A stretch of 64,000 bases of DNA from contig NZ_JAUCES010000005.1 of assembly GCF_030348825.1 (NCBI RefSeq), forward strand, positions 806,001 to 870,000. Direction: 5' to 3'. This DNA is from Fictibacillus sp. b24 (lineage in GTDB: Bacteria; Bacillota; Bacilli; Bacillales; Fictibacillaceae). Made by a program: the position numbers and the translations under genes. The notes under the pieces were generated by a model. It was not told the origin of the DNA. It saw only the letters and a list, made by a program, of their open reading frames with translations, and did no database searches. Shown piece after piece: positions 61,425 through 64,000 of the stretch. The first letter of the stretch is position 1; every line of letters begins with the position of its first letter.

Positions 61425-62692
61425 AAATACAAGCTGTATCGGAATTGAAAAACCTTGAAAGAAGCGTAGAACAAAATACAGAAGCGCAAAGAAAAGCCGT
61501 TCTTGAAATTCTTCAAAACGTAAAAACTGAAGGGGACAAAGCCCTTTATCAATATACGGAAAAATTTGATGGCGTTTCTCTGCAATCACTCCAAGTGACG
61601 AAAGCTGAAATTGACGAGGCTATTTCCTCACTTGATTCAGAAATGATTGAAATCATTAAAGAAGCTGCCGCAAACATTCGCGAGTATCATGAAAAACAAA
61701 GAAGGCAATCGTGGTTTTTCACGCGTGAAGACGGAACATTATTAGGTCAAAAAGTTACACCTCTTGATTCTGTAGGTGTTTACGTTCCAGGTGGAACAGC
61801 GGCTTATCCGTCGTCGGTATTAATGGGTGTGATTCCCGCGAGCGTTGCAGGTGTGGAGGAAATCGTCCTCGTGTCACCGCCTGGAAAAGATGGAAAACTT
61901 CCAGCTGCCGTATTAGCAGCGGCTTCTATAGCTGGTGTTAAACAAATGTTTAAAATTGGTGGCGCTCAAGCGATTGGAGCACTCGCATACGGAACAGAAT
62001 CGGTTCCAAAGACAGATAAGATTGTTGGGCCAGGTAATATTTTCGTAGCACTGGCGAAAAGAGAAGTATTTGGCGTCTGTGACATCGATATGATTGCAGG
62101 ACCGAGCGAAATTGCAGTATTAGCTGATGAAACCGCAAATGCGCGATATATTGCAGCAGATCTATTGTCACAAGCAGAGCACGATCCGCGTTCTGCAGCT
62201 GTACTCGTAACAACTTCAAAAGAGCTTGCTGAAAAAGTTTCAACTGAGGTGGAGGAACAGCTTGCTGATCTTCCAAGACAAGATATCGCCATGCAGGCAA
62301 TTCAGGACTATGGAGCCATCTATATTGTCAATTCACTTCAAGAAGGCGCAGATGTAATCAACCAGCTAGCACCTGAACACTTAGAGATCATGACGAAAGA
62401 TCCAATGAGTCTTCTCGGAAAAATTAAACACGCCGGAGCTATTTTTCTTGGAGAATATAGCTCAGAGCCTGTTGGAGATTACTTTGCAGGCAGCAACCAC
62501 GTTCTCCCTACGAGTGGGACAGCACGATTTTCAAGTCCGCTAAACGTGGATGATTTTACGAAAAAATCAAGCGTTATCAGATATAGTGAACAAGCAATCA
62601 ACGAAAATGGCCGTAAAATTTCAGCATTTGCCCGCTTAGAGGGATTAGAAGCGCATGCGAGAGCGATCGATTTTCGACTGGAGGACAAGTAA
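61421..62692 (+). CDS. hisD: HisD, histidinol dehydrogenase
   Basis: The product has 423 residues. The HisD signature [19 protein letters not shown] and the zinc and catalytic region [13 protein letters not shown] plus LAPEHLEIM and [13 protein letters not shown] are all present. It oxidises histidinol to histidine in two NAD+-dependent steps. It overlaps the hisG stop by 4 nt and its TAA touches the hisB ATG. Confidence 0.98.
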   Translation: MKIQAVSELKNLERSVEQNTEAQRKAVLEILQNVKTEGDKALYQYTEKFDGVSLQSLQVTKAEIDEAISSLDSEMIEIIKEAAANIREYHEKQRRQSWFFTREDGTLLGQKVTPLDSVGVYVPGGTAAYPSSVLMGVIPASVAGVEEIVLVSPPGKDGKLPAAVLAAASIAGVKQMFKIGGAQAIGALAYGTESVPKTDKIVGPGNIFVALAKREVFGVCDIDMIAGPSEIAVLADETANARYIAADLLSQAEHDPRSAAVLVTTSKELAEKVSTEVEEQLADLPRQDIAMQAIQDYGAIYIVNSLQEGADVINQLAPEHLEIMTKDPMSLLGKIKHAGAIFLGEYSSEPVGDYFAGSNHVLPTSGTARFSSPLNVDDFTKKSSVIRYSEQAINENGRKISAFARLEGLEAHARAIDFRLEDK

Positions 62693-63289
62693 ATGGAAAA
62701 GCAGCTGCGACAACATACGATTGAACGGAATACAAAAGAAACACAAATCAGTTTGTCTTTAGACATCGACGGAGAAGGACAAGCGGATATTCAAACACCC
62801 GTCCCATTCCTAAACCATATGTTAGATGCGATTGCGCGCCACGGACATTTTGATCTGACGGTAAATGCAGCAGGAGACGTTGAGATCGATGACCATCATA
62901 CAACAGAAGATGTAGGGATCTGCCTTGGACAAGCCATTCAAGGAGCACTAGGTGATAAGCGCGGGATTAAACGTTATGGAAATGCGTTTGTGCCGATGGA
63001 CGAAACGCTGGCTCAAGTCGTGATTGATCTATCAAACCGTCCTCATCTAGAGTTTCGGGCAGAGTTTCCGAGTCAAAAAGTAGGGACATTCGATACAGAA
63101 CTCGTGCATGAATTTTTCTGGAAGCTCGCACTCGAAGCAAGAATGAACCTTCATGTGATCGTTCACTATGGCTCAAACACGCACCATATCATTGAAGCGA
63201 TTTTTAAAGCTTTTACAAAAGCATTAGATGAAGCAACACAGATCGATCCACGTGTAAAAGGAGTGCCTTCTACGAAAGGAATGTTATAA
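62693..63289 (+). CDS. hisB: HisB, imidazoleglycerol-phosphate dehydratase
   Basis: The product has 198 residues, the single-function dehydratase as in Gram-positives (no phosphatase domain). Metal-binding motifs [14 protein letters not shown] and [17 protein letters not shown] are present, with [17 protein letters not shown] near the N-terminus. Start ATG follows the hisD stop without a gap, with RBS GGAGGAC upstream inside hisD. Confidence 0.98.
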   Translation: MEKQLRQHTIERNTKETQISLSLDIDGEGQADIQTPVPFLNHMLDAIARHGHFDLTVNAAGDVEIDDHHTTEDVGICLGQAIQGALGDKRGIKRYGNAFVPMDETLAQVVIDLSNRPHLEFRAEFPSQKVGTFDTELVHEFFWKLALEARMNLHVIVHYGSNTHHIIEAIFKAFTKALDEATQIDPRVKGVPSTKGML

Positions 63290-63931
63290 ATGATCGGAAT
63301 TATTGACTATGGAATGGGCAATCTTCACTCTGTCTGTTCCGCTTTAAAAAGAATCAACCAACCTTACATCCTTTCTGGCAATCCAGAGGAACTTCATGAA
63401 GTCGATGGGTTGCTGCTTCCTGGAGTAGGTTCCTTTAAAGACGCGATGACTGAATTGGAGAAAACGGGACTCGCTGATTTTATAAAAAAAGAAGCAGCTG
63501 GCGGGAAGCCTCTCATGGGCATCTGCCTTGGCATGCAGCTGCTGTTTGATGAAAGTACTGAGAACGGCTTAACTAAAGGCCTTGGACTTCTTCCGGGAAA
63601 AGTAGAGCGTTTTTCAGGAACAACGAGTGAGGGCAGTTCGTATAAAGTGCCACATATGGGGTGGAACAATCTTAACTTTTTACAAAATGATCAGCCGTTA
63701 TTGAGAGGCTTAGATGAAGGATATGTTTATTTCGTACATTCCTTTGTCGTGCAAACTGAAAATCGAGAAGTTCTAGCAGCGGTTGCTAACTATGAAGACG
63801 TTGAAGTTCCGGCTGTTGTAGGAAGCGGAAGAATTATGGGTACGCAGTTTCACCCTGAAAAAAGCTCTGAAACGGGCATGGGAATGCTGCAAAATTTTTG
63901 CCGTTTTGTTGAGGAGGGAAAACAAAGATGA
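63290..63931 (+). CDS. hisH: HisH, glutaminase subunit of imidazole glycerol-phosphate synthase
   Basis: The product has 213 residues, a class I glutamine amidotransferase. The nucleophile lies in MGICLGMQLLFD and the His/Glu pair in TQFHPEKSSE. HisH supplies ammonia to HisF, which lies beyond the window. It abuts the hisB stop and overlaps hisA by 4 nt. Confidence 0.98.
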   Translation: MIGIIDYGMGNLHSVCSALKRINQPYILSGNPEELHEVDGLLLPGVGSFKDAMTELEKTGLADFIKKEAAGGKPLMGICLGMQLLFDESTENGLTKGLGLLPGKVERFSGTTSEGSSYKVPHMGWNNLNFLQNDQPLLRGLDEGYVYFVHSFVVQTENREVLAAVANYEDVEVPAVVGSGRIMGTQFHPEKSSETGMGMLQNFCRFVEEGKQR

Positions 63932-64000
63932 GTTCATTTATACTGTATCCAGCCATTGATATGCGTAACGGAAAATGTGTAAGGCTGATGCAAGGAGACT
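63928..64000 (+). CDS. hisA: HisA, ProFAR isomerase, N-terminal start (partial)
   Basis: ATG 63928 overlaps the hisH stop as ATGA, with GGAGGG just upstream in hisH. The 24 codons visible read FILYPAIDMRNGKCVRLMQG, the diagnostic HisA N-terminus with the first catalytic Asp in AIDM. The gene is cut by the window edge. Confidence 0.97.
   Translation, partial: MSSFILYPAIDMRNGKCVRLMQGD

Overview
The window comes from the chromosome of a low-GC, spore-forming Gram-positive bacterium of the Bacillaceae. Gene content and order match Bacillus subtilis neighbourhoods: ftsEX / ctpB / minJ, csbA-uvrBA, yvlABCD, hprK-lgt-yvoD-ppaX-yvoF and hisZGDBHA. An alpha/beta SASP, a Spo0E-like phosphatase, CtpB and sigma-B type promoters indicate a sporulating Bacillus relative. 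Fictibacillus or a neighbouring genus is my guess, but the sequence alone does not prove it. I see no rRNA, tRNA, prophage, CRISPR array or intact transposase.

Layout. 1-5.7 kb: cell division and envelope (ftsE end, ftsX, an M23 hydrolase, ctpB, a DUF4083-like peptide, minJ). 5.9-8.5 kb: a minus-strand sulfatase plus its formylglycine-generating enzyme, under a promoter that overlaps a cre site and a LacI-type palindrome. 8.9-31.6 kb: an accessory and metabolic stretch (FAD monooxygenase, GNATs, HIT and DUF4256 proteins, Mqo, SASP, AzoR, AEC carrier, Spo0E-like, LysR, YfnA permease, a sigma-B-linked output-domain gene facing an RsbR paralogue, Csp, MoaA, CatE-like dioxygenase, Fur-box ahpA-ahpT-dps, OYE, YkpA-type ABC-F, ATL). 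31.7-35.7 kb: a DUF2254 protein, a Hanks-type kinase with a Lys/Tyr/Ser-rich peptide gene beside it, csbA and a TSUP permease. 35.8-40.7 kb: uvrBA. 41-46.2 kb: small membrane proteins, yvlABCD and an InhA-type M6 protease. 46.3-47.7 kb: a candidate structured RNA, a Cys-pair/S4-domain protein and a GNAT. 47.7-51.6 kb: hprK-lgt-yvoD-ppaX-yvoF. 51.7-59.4 kb: PutP, a frameshifted small gene, several hypotheticals, a membrane-TlpA fusion and a Ca2+/H+ exchanger. 59.6-64 kb: the tightly packed his operon, cut inside hisA by the window end.

Most genes are conserved. The less ordinary material is between genes: four intergenic arrays with motifs phased at about 21 nt (14.5, 52.5, 56.8 and 58.2 kb); a 128-bp inverted-repeat element in two equal-length copies plus a 63-bp derivative inside the ahpA-ahpT interval; a 36-bp REP-like palindrome in two copies flanking csbA-TSUP; and a rod-shaped RNA candidate with tandem terminators at 46.3-46.5 kb. 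The best candidates for a little-described protein system are the Lys/Tyr/Ser-rich peptide with its adjacent soluble kinase, and the Cys-pair plus S4 protein downstream of the RNA candidate.
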